This document shows, in pieces, positions 52,607-61,462 of a stretch of 64,000 nt of DNA (positions within the stretch are counted from its first letter, which is position 1; every line of letters begins with the position of its first letter). Origin of the DNA: Pontibacter ummariensis (GTDB taxonomy: Bacteria; Bacteroidota; Bacteroidia; Cytophagales; Hymenobacteraceae); contig NZ_FZOQ01000028.1 of NCBI RefSeq assembly GCF_900188175.1, forward strand, positions 1 through 64,000, given 5' to 3'. Made by a program: the position numbers and the translations under genes. The notes under the pieces are model-generated. The model did no database searches and was not told where the DNA came from. It was given only the letters and a program-made list of their open reading frames with translations.

Positions 52607-54933
52607 GGGACAGGAACAAAGAGGTCATACATAACTGGTGCATTCATTTCGATCATTATGATCCGGCCGATGAGGGACGCCGGGAGGCTTTGATGGCCTT
52701 GGGCAACGGATGCCTCGTTTCCCGTGCTGCTGCCCCCGAGTCGCAGGATGATCGCATTCACTACCCTGGCACTTACCGCGTGGGCTGCTACAACGAACTG
52801 ACCAGCCACATACAAGGGCAGGAAGTGAAAAACGAGTCCATGGTGAACTTGCCGAACTGGCTGCCGCTCACCTTCCGCCTAGATAAGGGCGACTGGTTTT
52901 CGCTGGATAAGGTGCAGCTACAGGCCTATGAGCAGACACTGCACCTGCAACAGGGGCTACTCACCCGTATGGTGCGCTTCCGGGACCAACAGGGGCGGGA
53001 GACCCTGCTGCAGGAACGGCGCTTCGTGAGCATGGCACAGCCTAACCTGATGGCACTTTCCCTGGAACTTACCGCCGTAAACTGGTCGGGCGATCTGGAG
53101 GTTTGTACCGGCCTGGACGGCAACATCATCAACAACAACGTAAAGCGCTATGCCCCTTACAACCGGCACCACCTGGAAACGCAGCATGCAGGTACCTGGG
53201 GAGAGGATAATCTGGAGTTGCTCGCCCAAACAAACCAGTCCCACAGCACCATTGCCCTGGCCGCACGCACAAGGCTGCAGGTAAATGGCCGCACAGGTAC
53301 TGGCACGCGCACCTCAAAGACAGAGCCGCAGCGGGTCTCCAGTTACCTGCACGTGCCTTTGAGAGAAGGCGATATGGCAGGCATCGAGAAAGTGGCGGCC
53401 CTCTACACCTCGCTTGATTTACCCGCAGCAGAATGCCGCCAGGCCGCCCGGGAAGCGGTTCAAACTGCTGATAACTTTGATGTCCTCTTTCAGGCGCACC
53501 GGAGTGCCTGGGCACAACTGTGGCAGCGCTGCCAGATCGAGATGGATAATACCGAACAGCTCTGTTATGCGCGCCTGCACATTTTTCACCTGCTGCAGAA
53601 CTTCTCCCCTCACACCACAGAAATGGACGTAGGCGTGCCTCCCAGCGGCTGGCAGGGAGAAGAGTACCACGGGCAGGTTTTCTGGGATGAGCTGTTCGTG
53701 TTCCCCTTCCTGACCTTCCACTTTCCCGCTTCTGCCAGGGCCCTGTTGCACTACCGTTACCGCCGCCTGGAGGCGGCCCGGCAACTGGCAGCGCAACAGG
53801 GCTACCGCGGGGCCATGTTTCCCTGGCGCAGTGCCAGTGACGGCGAGGAAGAGACACCCCCGATTCAACTAAACCTGCTCTCCGGCCATTGGATGGTGGA
53901 CAATACCTGCCTGCAGCGCCACGTGGGGGCAGCCATTGCCTATAATATCTGGTATTACGCGCAGGTTACCGGCGACCAGTCTTTTCTGGAAGACTACGGA
54001 GCAGAACTCTTCCTGGAAATTGCCCGCTTCTGGGCAAGTGTCGCCCAGTACAACGCGTCGCTGGACCGTTATGAAATACAGGGGGTCGTGGGGCCCGATG
54101 AGTACCACACGCAGTACCCTAATGCCCCGGCTCCCGGCATCCGAAACAACACCTACACCAACGTGATGGCGGCCTGGGTGCTCCGACAGGTGCCTGAGGT
54201 ATTGGAACAACTTTCTTCTCAGCGCCAGCAGGAATTACAGAAGAAACTGAGCCTGGGCACAGATGAGCTTGCCCAGTGGGACAGGATAAGCCGGAAGCTA
54301 CGGGTAGTCTTTCTGGAGGACGGTACCTTAAGCCAGTTCGAGGGATTCGAGCAGTTGCAAAAGCTGGACCTGGAGGCCTTCCGGAAACAGCACGGGCAGC
54401 ACCGCCTGGACTGGACGCTGTACGCCATGGGCGACTCGGTAGAGCGCTATCAGGTCTCCAAGCAGGCGGACACTCCCCTCCTGCTGTATTTGTTTTCACC
54501 AGAGGAGCTGATCCGCCTGTTCGATCATCTTGGCTACACCCTCAGTACTGATACCCTTAAACGCACCCTGACGCGCCACCTATCCCATGCGGCACACGAG
54601 TCCACCCTCTCCCGCATCGTGTTTGCAGGTGCACTGGCCGCTTTAGACCCGACAGCTTCCTGGCATATCTTTGACCAGACGCAACAGGTGGACCTGTCGC
54701 CGAAAGACAAAGGGACAGCAGAAGGCATCCATTTAGGAGCCATGGCCGGTACCCTGACCATGCTACAGCACCACTACCTCGGCTTGAAGGTACGATCGGG
54801 GATTCTGGAAGCAGAACCCAGCCTGCCGGCAGCTCTGGGTTGGGTACGCATGGCCCTGTATTTTCGAGGCGAAGAGCTCTTATGCGAAGCCACACACCAT
54901 TCTGCCCGGCTGCGCTCCCTGGAGCATGTATAA
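52603..54933 (+). CDS. Glycoside hydrolase family 65 phosphorylase
   Basis: A 776-residue cytoplasmic enzyme of the kojibiose/maltose/trehalose phosphorylase family, which splits alpha-glucosides with phosphate to give beta-glucose 1-phosphate. An N-terminal beta-sandwich (about 1-270) includes RREALMALGNGCLVSRAA. The (alpha/alpha)6 barrel has EEYHGQVFWDELFVFPFL, the general acid in GVVGPDEYH (Glu500) and the phosphate loop GIHLGAMAGTL. The exact disaccharide cannot be told by eye. It overlaps the kinase gene by four bases; a beta-phosphoglucomutase, the usual partner, is not present. Confidence 0.9.
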   Translation: MRDRNKEVIHNWCIHFDHYDPADEGRREALMALGNGCLVSRAAAPESQDDRIHYPGTYRVGCYNELTSHIQGQEVKNESMVNLPNWLPLTFRLDKGDWFSLDKVQLQAYEQTLHLQQGLLTRMVRFRDQQGRETLLQERRFVSMAQPNLMALSLELTAVNWSGDLEVCTGLDGNIINNNVKRYAPYNRHHLETQHAGTWGEDNLELLAQTNQSHSTIALAARTRLQVNGRTGTGTRTSKTEPQRVSSYLHVPLREGDMAGIEKVAALYTSLDLPAAECRQAAREAVQTADNFDVLFQAHRSAWAQLWQRCQIEMDNTEQLCYARLHIFHLLQNFSPHTTEMDVGVPPSGWQGEEYHGQVFWDELFVFPFLTFHFPASARALLHYRYRRLEAARQLAAQQGYRGAMFPWRSASDGEEETPPIQLNLLSGHWMVDNTCLQRHVGAAIAYNIWYYAQVTGDQSFLEDYGAELFLEIARFWASVAQYNASLDRYEIQGVVGPDEYHTQYPNAPAPGIRNNTYTNVMAAWVLRQVPEVLEQLSSQRQQELQKKLSLGTDELAQWDRISRKLRVVFLEDGTLSQFEGFEQLQKLDLEAFRKQHGQHRLDWTLYAMGDSVERYQVSKQADTPLLLYLFSPEELIRLFDHLGYTLSTDTLKRTLTRHLSHAAHESTLSRIVFAGALAALDPTASWHIFDQTQQVDLSPKDKGTAEGIHLGAMAGTLTMLQHHYLGLKVRSGILEAEPSLPAALGWVRMALYFRGEELLCEATHHSARLRSLEHV

Positions 54934-55145
54934 GAGAAATGTACCTGTCTCTTTTAAGCAGTTGGCAAATACATTTCTTTGTGCAATTTCTTTCCTAGCA
55001 CTCCAAAGTCATCCTGCCCCTGCCTGCCCCGAAAAAGATTCTGTGCAGGCGGCTCCTGAATAAAAATATAGCTGTTTGTTAATTCTTCATCTTCTCTTCA
55101 TCTTCGTGTAGGATATTTGCCCCATAACCTAAACGTACAATTCTT

Positions 55146-55934
55146 ATGAAAAGAAAACTTTTGTTCCCGCTAATGCTCGGCTGCCTCATGGGCTTCAGCG
55201 CCTGTGACAGCGACAGCGAAAACACCGGCACAACGCTGATGCAGGTGCGCATGACTGACTCGCCTGGTGACTACGAAGAAGTTAACATCGACGTGCAGTC
55301 CGTGCAGGTGCACAAAGAGGCTGATGGGGACGAAGAAGGCTGGATTACCCTGGACGAAATAAACCCGGGCGTGTATAACCTGCTCGACTTTGCCAACGGA
55401 AAAGACACGCTTTTGGCCAGCTCTACCTTACCGGCAGGTAAGATTTCGCAGATCCGCCTTATCCTGGGCGAGAACAACTCCCTTAAGCTAAAGGATGGAA
55501 CCGTTACGCCGCTCAAGACACCAAGCGGGCAGCAGTCAGGCGTAAAGCTGGACATTAACGCCGAACTGGTGAGCGACGTAACCTACGTGCTCTTGCTGGA
55601 CTTCGACGCGGCCAAGTCTGTGGTGCCAAGAGGCAACGGCCAGTACAACCTGAAGCCCGTGATCCGCACCATTACACAGGCAGTAGCCGGAGGCATAAAA
55701 GGAAAAGTGACGCCTGCCGAATACGAGCCGGGCATTTACGTGATCTCTGCTGAACAGGACACCATCGGCGGCTTTGCCAATGAGAGCGGCGACTTCCTGA
55801 TAAAAGGTGTGCCGGCAGGTACTTACACGGTTAAGTTTTACACCGAGGACGACGCGCACAACCAGACCGTGGAGAACGTAAGCGTTTCACAGAACCAGAT
55901 AAAAGACCTGGGCACGGTAGAGTTGCCGGAATAG
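55146..55934 (+). CDS. DUF4382 lipoprotein
   Basis: A 262-residue lipoprotein, lipobox FSAC (Cys20), with an acidic linker. DUF4382 (about 30-170) has VRMTDSPGDYEEVNIDVQSV and LLASSTLPAGKISQIRLILG, then VLLLDFDAAKSVV. A short carboxypeptidase-like beta domain follows (about 180-260, GVPAGTYTVKFYTEDD). Family members are surface or periplasmic and of unknown function. It is monocistronic and ends in a perfect hairpin. Confidence 0.87.
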   Translation: MKRKLLFPLMLGCLMGFSACDSDSENTGTTLMQVRMTDSPGDYEEVNIDVQSVQVHKEADGDEEGWITLDEINPGVYNLLDFANGKDTLLASSTLPAGKISQIRLILGENNSLKLKDGTVTPLKTPSGQQSGVKLDINAELVSDVTYVLLLDFDAAKSVVPRGNGQYNLKPVIRTITQAVAGGIKGKVTPAEYEPGIYVISAEQDTIGGFANESGDFLIKGVPAGTYTVKFYTEDDAHNQTVENVSVSQNQIKDLGTVELPE

Positions 55935-56278
55935 TAAACAACAAGTCCCTAAATATACAGAAACCAGCCGTTTACTTTTAGTGGACATCGTTCTTATAAG
56001 AACCAAAAGCTCCAGCTTACTGCTGGAGCTTTTGGTTATATAGCAGTTCCACTGGTGCAGCTACAAAACACCTGCTAACAGGAACACCTGGCCCGAACAA
56101 CTGTTCCCCTTGAAGATGGGGTCGTTTCATTTCAATTTTACCAGATCCGGTCATATTGTTCCGTCACCTGAAAGGGTCTTGTGGCTTATAGCGACAGCTT
56201 CACTTCCTGATAGAGGCAACGGCATTCACGTAAGCTATGAGACTCCTACACTACCTTCGTGTCCTCCCGAATACCATT
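55935..56278. other. Intergenic region with hairpin
   Basis: Holds the hairpin at 56001-56037; a plus open frame at 56110-56394 crosses the repeat region and is not supported. Confidence 0.4.
56001..56037. terminator. Hairpin after the DUF4382 gene
   Basis: Perfect 16-bp arms AACCAAAAGCTCCAGC / GCTGGAGCTTTTGGTT with a five-base loop. T content sits inside the stem (CTTTTGG), so it is probably a terminator. Confidence 0.8.
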
Positions 56279-56357
56279 CTTCCTGTCATTTCGACAAAAG
56301 GAGAAATCTATCAGGAGTTCTAGTTAGGTATCTCGTTAAGCTCGAAATGACAGGAAG
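56279..56357. repeat. Dispersed intergenic repeat, copy 1 (REP-like)
   Basis: CTTCCTGTCATTTCGA (56279-56294) and TCGAAATGACAGGAAG (56342-56357) are perfect 16-bp inverted ends enclosing about 47 bases. The inner part (ACAAAAGGAGAAATCTATC then GGAGTTCTAGTTAG) matches a second copy at 58441. The TGTCATTTCGAnnnAAGGAGAAATCT type of sequence recurs between Bacteroidota genes. Confidence 0.65.
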
Positions 56358-56384
56358 GGGCAGCCAAACAGCTGCCCCTTCCTG
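56351..56384. terminator. Hairpin after the subtilase gene
   Basis: Perfect 14-bp arms CAGGAAGGGGCAGC / GCTGCCCCTTCCTG, six-base loop, 12 bp past the minus-strand stop. Its left arm is shared with the inverted end of the repeat, so the two stems cannot form together. Confidence 0.65.
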
Positions 56385-56396
56385 TTTATATTAAAA

Positions 56397-57629
56397 CTAA
56401 TTTGTATGAGCAATCGGGTCAGGGTTTCTATCCGGATCTCCTGATGCAAACCCATCCTCTCTAACAGCGCCTAAAAGTAACAAGCCTGCCACATGCGGCG
56501 TTGCCATAGATGTACCGCTGATCGTGTTATAGCCACCGTCTTTCCAGGTAGACTTAACCCCAACACCTGGCGCAGCATAATCTACTGGTGGGTTTCCCCA
56601 GTTGGACCAGCTCGCGAACTTATCATTTACATCTATCGCTGAAATTGTATAGATATTCGTACCATTCACACGTGCCGGAGAAGAGTTATTGGCATCAGCG
56701 CCATCATTCCCAGCTGCCAAGGCAAACTTAACTTTTGCAGAAGCTCTTGTGATCGCATCATCGAGTGCCTGCGACACTGGCCCTCCCAAGCTCATATTTG
56801 CCACATCACCAGACTTCCCTTTTCCAGCAACATAATCTACCCCCTTGATCACGCCAGAATAGGAACCACTACCACGCGAATCCAGTACTTTTACAGCCAC
56901 AACGGTCGCCCCATGGGCAACCCCTATCACACCAATCTCATTATCTATAGCTGCAATGGTACCCGCGACATGTGTCCCGTGTCCGTTTCCATCATCCGGG
57001 GTTGCGTCCCGGCCAGTTGTAAACACAGAATAACTGAGATTTGTGTTTACGTTTAAATCTGGGTGGTCTTGGTCAATGCCTGTATCAATCACCCAGGCAA
57101 TTTTTCCTGTTCCTGTTCCGACACCTGAACCTACTCTGGTTATGCCCCAAGGTGTTTCCTGAACAGTAGCGTCTTTCCCCCCACCGCCGGCGAAACTGGG
57201 CTTGCCTAACACCATCATGCGGTCAGGTTCGATGTAGGCCACGCGGGAGTCACGGCGGAGCGCTTCTACCTCGCTTTCGGAGAGCCTGGCAGCCACCCCC
57301 ATGATCGCTTTGCCATAGGCCTGCGCTATGGCTACTTCCTGTACACCGTTTGCAGCCAGCAGGTCTTTCCCGAAGTTGCGTACTGCGTCTACCCGTTCGG
57401 CATAGGGCACTGTAGCGTCTAAGCGCAGCGTTCCCGTTTCTTTAAACACCACGATGTACTGACCGGGTATAATGGCGCCGTTCTCAGTGCTTGCCTGCAG
57501 GGCCTCTTCTGGAGCCACTACTTCTTCTATCTCTCGTTCGCAGGCTGTGAAAGTACCCGCTGCCGCTACCACGGCAGCACTGAATAGCATGGAGCGCACG
57601 AACCTGCGCACTTGTAGAGCATGTTTCAT
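56397..57629 (-). CDS. S8 subtilisin-like serine protease (lipoprotein)
   Basis: A 410-residue secreted protease of the proteinase-K type. Lipobox FTAC puts lipidated Cys at 30. An inhibitor I9 propeptide (about 50-140, IPGQYIVVFKETG ... VAYIEPDRMM) precedes the catalytic domain: Asp182 (VIDTGID), His217 (GNGHGTHVAG), oxyanion Asn308 (AAGNDG) and Ser374 (GTSMATPHVAG). All catalytic residues are intact. Its role is probably nutrient proteolysis at the cell surface. Confidence 0.93.
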   Translation of the reverse strand: MKHALQVRRFVRSMLFSAAVVAAAGTFTACEREIEEVVAPEEALQASTENGAIIPGQYIVVFKETGTLRLDATVPYAERVDAVRNFGKDLLAANGVQEVAIAQAYGKAIMGVAARLSESEVEALRRDSRVAYIEPDRMMVLGKPSFAGGGGKDATVQETPWGITRVGSGVGTGTGKIAWVIDTGIDQDHPDLNVNTNLSYSVFTTGRDATPDDGNGHGTHVAGTIAAIDNEIGVIGVAHGATVVAVKVLDSRGSGSYSGVIKGVDYVAGKGKSGDVANMSLGGPVSQALDDAITRASAKVKFALAAGNDGADANNSSPARVNGTNIYTISAIDVNDKFASWSNWGNPPVDYAAPGVGVKSTWKDGGYNTISGTSMATPHVAGLLLLGAVREDGFASGDPDRNPDPIAHTN

Positions 57630-58130
57630 AAGTAAAACGTTTATCGGTTAAAATTGAACTAGAACAAACACATGACACCCACCTTAGGAGCGTAAAAGGT
57701 GGAGGCGGTACAGGCAAGTTATCTGGCGAAGCGAGCGTCAAGGCTTCCTGTAAAAGCTTTCCTGATTTTTTGTTATATATGCGTTATGGTATTTCCTGTG
57801 TTATTATACTAGGTCGCCCCCCCGGGGTTAAGGCTTTCACTAAGAAAAAGAAGATGCTGACACTATTAACCGGTGTGCTTATACGCTTAGAAGGCCAGAT
57901 GGGCAACCAGTCAGCTCCATATTTGGCAGCTGGAAGCGGGCGAGGCGCTACTTTATTTTAGCTGTGAAGAGGTTATATGGCTTTAAATTGGCACAATAAA
58001 CCTTCAGGTGGAGAAGGGTTGTCTTTGCAAGTGACCAGCAAGAAGGTACTGTACCCAATGAACTTGGCTGCCAGACTGAAAATAGATGGGTATTATCCGG
58101 TGCCCGGCCCCCTTCCTGCGTACCTATAGT
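57630..58130. other. Divergent intergenic region
   Basis: No supported gene; an open frame at 57770-57961 has no motif. Minus strand TGTGTTTG near 57690 resembles a -7 box but departs at one base. Confidence 0.3.
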
Positions 58131-58319
58131 ATGAAAGAAATTAATATAAGGGACAACGTGTATCCTGAAGGATCCACGGTCTATGCGAAAGCGAATCCAG
58201 GTCTCCAGTTAACGGTAAGGCGCTATATAAAACGTATTTATTACTGCACGCAACCTGCGGGACTCCCGCAAAAGGATTTGATCTATTATGAGCGGGAGCT
58301 AACGAATGTGCCGGGCTAA
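58131..58319 (+). CDS. Small conserved-looking protein of unknown function
   Basis: A 62-residue protein starting at ATG 58131 (MKEINIRDNVYPEGSTVYAK). It has no signal peptide or membrane helix, is basic, and reads as a small beta fold (LQLTVRRYIKRIYYCTQPAG, LIYYEREL). The pattern of alternating hydrophobic and charged residues, and the ordered ending, make a real gene more likely than chance. I recall similar short hypothetical proteins in this family of bacteria but cannot name one. An AT-rich stretch lies 5'. Confidence 0.55.
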   Translation: MKEINIRDNVYPEGSTVYAKANPGLQLTVRRYIKRIYYCTQPAGLPQKDLIYYERELTNVPG

Positions 58320-58560
58320 ATTGTTTGTGATAAAGCGTGTTTTTACTTGTGTTCGTCGTGGCATAGACGAAATAGTTATGAGAAGCCATACTTCTAACTA
58401 TACGGATGGAGCACTGCCTCTACCGCTTTCTCTTATCTTTCTGTCATCTCGACCTTTGGAGATCTATCCGGGACTCCTGTTAGATAAAAACGGAATCAAG
58501 ATGGTGTAGCTGTTGCGTGCAGGCAGCAAACGTATATCACGGACATGAGAACAGAAAAAG
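58320..58560. other. Intergenic region with repeat copy 2
   Basis: No supported gene. It contains the second copy of the dispersed repeat and leads into the terminator of the decarboxylase gene. Confidence 0.4.
58441..58487. repeat. Dispersed intergenic repeat, copy 2 (partial)
   Basis: CTGTCATCTCGACCTTTGGA then GATCTATCCGGGACTCCTG and TTAGAT aligns with copy 1 (56283-56333) over about 47 bases, with a two-base gap. It lacks the right-hand inverted end seen in copy 1. Confidence 0.6.
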
Positions 58561-58605
58561 CCCGGGCATGGGAGTGGTCTAAAAGACAATCCTTCACCCG
58601 GGCTT
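58555..58605 (-). terminator. Terminator of the decarboxylase gene
   Basis: Minus strand: AAGCCCGGG, loop of about 30, CCCGGGCTT, then TTTCTGTTCT. The long loop makes it a weaker candidate than the others. Confidence 0.6.
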
Positions 58606-58694
58606 GTCAGGTGTGGCTAAATCAACAGGCTATCCGCCTGCTGTTAGCTTCCCATTTACATGTACCCTACAGGCAAGCGCAGAAGCAAAGAGAC

Positions 58695-60131
58695 TTAGGC
58701 CTCTACTGCTCTTACCAAAGCGGCTTTCTCCACAATTTGCTCCAGCAGCTCCTGTAATTCGTTCTCCGTGGTGAGCGGGTTCATCAGGGACACGCGCAGG
58801 TATAGCTCGCCGTTCAGGATGGTCTGCACGATGTAGAACCGTCCTTCCTCCAGCAGCAACCGCCTGATCTCCTGGTTCAGCTTGCTCACGTCACCCTCTG
58901 CCTTGTAGCGGAAGCACACGATGTTGCAGGCGGGCTCGTAGGCTAATTCAAAACCAGGCCTCTCCTTGATCAAGCCGGCAAAGCTAGTGGCCATGCCATA
59001 CAGTCGCTCTATGTTCTCCCGGAACACGTCTTCGCCGTAGGTCCTGAACATGGTGTACACGCTCAGCACCGACATGGCCTTGGTGCACTCGAAGCTGCGC
59101 TTGCCGCCGTTGTACCATTCCTCCGATTCCTGCTCCGTCCAGAGGTACTGTGCCCGCTGCGAAAAGGTCTTGTAGGCATCGCCGCCGCGCTTAAAAATCA
59201 GCGCCGTCGACAACGAAGGGGTCATCATCATTTTGTGGTAATCCACTACAACGGAGTCCGCCTTTTCGATGCCCTTTAGCAGGTGCCTGTATTTCGGCGA
59301 GAAAGCGGCAGGCGCGCCATGCGCCCCATCCACATGAAACCAGAGTTGGTGCGACTCGCTAAAGGCTGCAATGGCCTCCAGGTCATCATAAGAACCCGTG
59401 GAGGTTGTGCCGGCACAGCCCACCACGCAGATCACTTGTTTGCCCTCCGCCACAGCCTGCTGGTAGTACTCCTCCAACAGGTCGGTGCGCAGCTGAAACT
59501 GCTCGTTTACCGGCACTTTGATGATGCCGTCTGCGCCCAGCCCCATGATGCGGGCGGCGCGGTCGATGCAGTAGTGGGCCTCTTCCGACACCAGCACCGC
59601 CAGGCGCTGCCCCTGCGCATAGCCCGCGTTCCAGATATCCGTAGCCGCCGCCCTCGCCGCCAACAAGGCCGTCAGGTTGCCCAGGGAGCCGCCGGAGGTC
59701 ACAAAGCCGGAGGCTTCGGAGCTATAGCCCAGCTTCTGGGCCAGGTGCTCTGTCATCACCTTCTCCAGGGTATTCCCCACCGGCCCCATCTCGTACACGC
59801 CCATCCCCTGGTTCAGGGTAGCCGTTACGGCAGAGGCCAGAATGGTCACGGGCAAGGTAGGCGTGGTCTGGTGCCCTATGTAGCGCTTGCGGTGCACCTG
59901 TATCGACTTGGCCATCACGTCCCGGAAAAGGTCCAGTGGCTGCTGCAAAGGTTTCTGAAAATCCTGCTGCCAGTAGGCCAGCTGTTTGTCCGGGTCCTGC
60001 CAGGGCATGGCTTTTACTTCTTCCCTGTCTGTAGTGGCATCCGCCAGGTAATCGGCAAGTATATCAATCAGTGCGTGGCCCTGCCGGCGGAAATCTTCCG
60101 CCGAGTAGGCCTTATCCAGTATATTCTCCAT
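58695..60131 (-). CDS. PLP-dependent group II amino acid decarboxylase
   Basis: A 478-residue enzyme of the aromatic-L-amino-acid/glutamate/DAP decarboxylase superfamily. PLP Lys300 is in VVDYHKMMMTP; His186 (SEEAHYCIDRAARIMG) stacks on the ring and Asp268 (FHVDGAHGAP) pairs with the pyridine N. TSGGSLGNLTALLAAR and RYIGHQTTP are typical. The substrate (aromatic, 2,4-diaminobutyrate, etc.) cannot be told by eye. It is co-directional with a PLP sulfur-amino-acid enzyme and RidA upstream. Confidence 0.9.
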   Translation of the reverse strand: MENILDKAYSAEDFRRQGHALIDILADYLADATTDREEVKAMPWQDPDKQLAYWQQDFQKPLQQPLDLFRDVMAKSIQVHRKRYIGHQTTPTLPVTILASAVTATLNQGMGVYEMGPVGNTLEKVMTEHLAQKLGYSSEASGFVTSGGSLGNLTALLAARAAATDIWNAGYAQGQRLAVLVSEEAHYCIDRAARIMGLGADGIIKVPVNEQFQLRTDLLEEYYQQAVAEGKQVICVVGCAGTTSTGSYDDLEAIAAFSESHQLWFHVDGAHGAPAAFSPKYRHLLKGIEKADSVVVDYHKMMMTPSLSTALIFKRGGDAYKTFSQRAQYLWTEQESEEWYNGGKRSFECTKAMSVLSVYTMFRTYGEDVFRENIERLYGMATSFAGLIKERPGFELAYEPACNIVCFRYKAEGDVSKLNQEIRRLLLEEGRFYIVQTILNGELYLRVSLMNPLTTENELQELLEQIVEKAALVRAVEA

Positions 60132-60242
60132 GTGTACTCGTGTTCTTTAAAATGCAAAGAACGGGCGCAGCGGGGCAGGAAACAAAAAAGCCGCTTTTAA
60201 ACACCTTGTATGCTCCTGTTGCAGCAAGTATTTTGGAAGGCC

Positions 60243-61412
60243 TCAGGCCAGTGCGCTCTCTATGTCATGCAGCAGGTCGCCTGCGCTTTCGATGCCTACT
60301 GATAGCCGCAGCAAGCCCTCGGTGATGCCCTGCTCCTGCCGTTCCTGCTCCGATAAGCTGGCGTGGGACGAGGTGGCCGGCTGGCAGATGGTGGAGTCCA
60401 CCCCGCCCAGGCTCAGGGCCGGGATGATGAGTTGCAGCCTGTTCAGAAAGGCCGCTGTCCGGCTCGTGTCTTTTAATTCAAAGGAAAGCATCCCGCCAAA
60501 GCCTTTCTTCATCTGCCGGGCAGCGATGGCATGGTTCGGGTGCTCCGGCAGACCGGGGTAATAGACCCTGCCGATCGCCGGGTTTTCCTGCAGGGCTTTG
60601 GCTAGCTGCAGGGCATTGTTATTCTGCTTCTCTACCCGCAGTGCCAGCGTCTTCAGGCTCCTTTCGATCAGGTAGCAGTCCAGGCCGTTCAGGCTGCCCC
60701 CGAAGTTCAGCGCGCTCGGGTAGATCGCGTCTTTTAACTGCTGCGAGGTCACCACTACCCCAAAGCACAGGTCGTGGTGCCCGCCCAGGTACTTAGTGCC
60801 GCTGTGCAGCACGATGTCGATGCCCAGCGCGATCGGGTTCTGGTTGATGGGTGTCGCGAAGGTATTGTCCACCACAGAGAGGATGCCGTGCTTTTTGGCC
60901 ACCCTGCTCACCTGTTCCAGGTCCACCACCGAAAGCAGTGGGTTTGAGGGCGTCTCGGTATAAATAAGCCTGGTGTTTTCCCTGATCATGGCCCCGATGT
61001 TCTCCATGGCAGCGCCGGACACAAAATCGTAGGCGATGTTAAACTTGGCGAACTCCTCTACCACCAGCTTTACGGTGCCCCCATAGATTTCCTGCGAAAA
61101 GAGCACGTGGTCGCCAGCTTTCAGGAAAGAGAACAGCACCGTAGAGATGGCCGCCGCCCCTGAGCTGAAGATCATGCCTGCCTCTGCCTGCTCTAAGCGG
61201 CAGAGCTTCTCCACAATGGCGAGTTGGTTTTCGGTATTGAAGTTCCGGGGGTACAGGATCTCCTCATAGCCGATGTACCTGTTGGCTGTGGAGGTGTAGA
61301 TGGGCGTATTCACCCCCTGGTGCTGCTGCCGATTGTACACACAATCCGTTTCTTTACTGTACATATACAGGTGTTTTATCTTTTTTATCTGCTGGATTTC
61401 TATCCGCTGCAT
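60243..61412 (-). CDS. Cystathionine gamma-synthase/lyase-type PLP enzyme
   Basis: A 389-residue Cys/Met-metabolism PLP protein. PLP Lys207 is in VLHSGTKYLGGHHD; other landmarks are YPRNFNTENQ (substrate end), IFSSGAAAISTVLFSFL, ETPSNPLLSVVDLEQV and VDNTFATPINQNP. The first 16 residues are Lys-rich; ATG for Met17 (MYSKETDCVYN) is an alternative start. Whether it makes or breaks C-S bonds cannot be settled. RidA lies 50 bp upstream on the same strand, which fits an enamine-producing lyase. Confidence 0.88.
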   Translation of the reverse strand: MQRIEIQQIKKIKHLYMYSKETDCVYNRQQHQGVNTPIYTSTANRYIGYEEILYPRNFNTENQLAIVEKLCRLEQAEAGMIFSSGAAAISTVLFSFLKAGDHVLFSQEIYGGTVKLVVEEFAKFNIAYDFVSGAAMENIGAMIRENTRLIYTETPSNPLLSVVDLEQVSRVAKKHGILSVVDNTFATPINQNPIALGIDIVLHSGTKYLGGHHDLCFGVVVTSQQLKDAIYPSALNFGGSLNGLDCYLIERSLKTLALRVEKQNNNALQLAKALQENPAIGRVYYPGLPEHPNHAIAARQMKKGFGGMLSFELKDTSRTAAFLNRLQLIIPALSLGGVDSTICQPATSSHASLSEQERQEQGITEGLLRLSVGIESAGDLLHDIESALA

Positions 61413-61462
61413 CTTACGTTTGAAGCCGCTCTCTGTCTGTGAGCGATGCTCTCCTTATGGGC

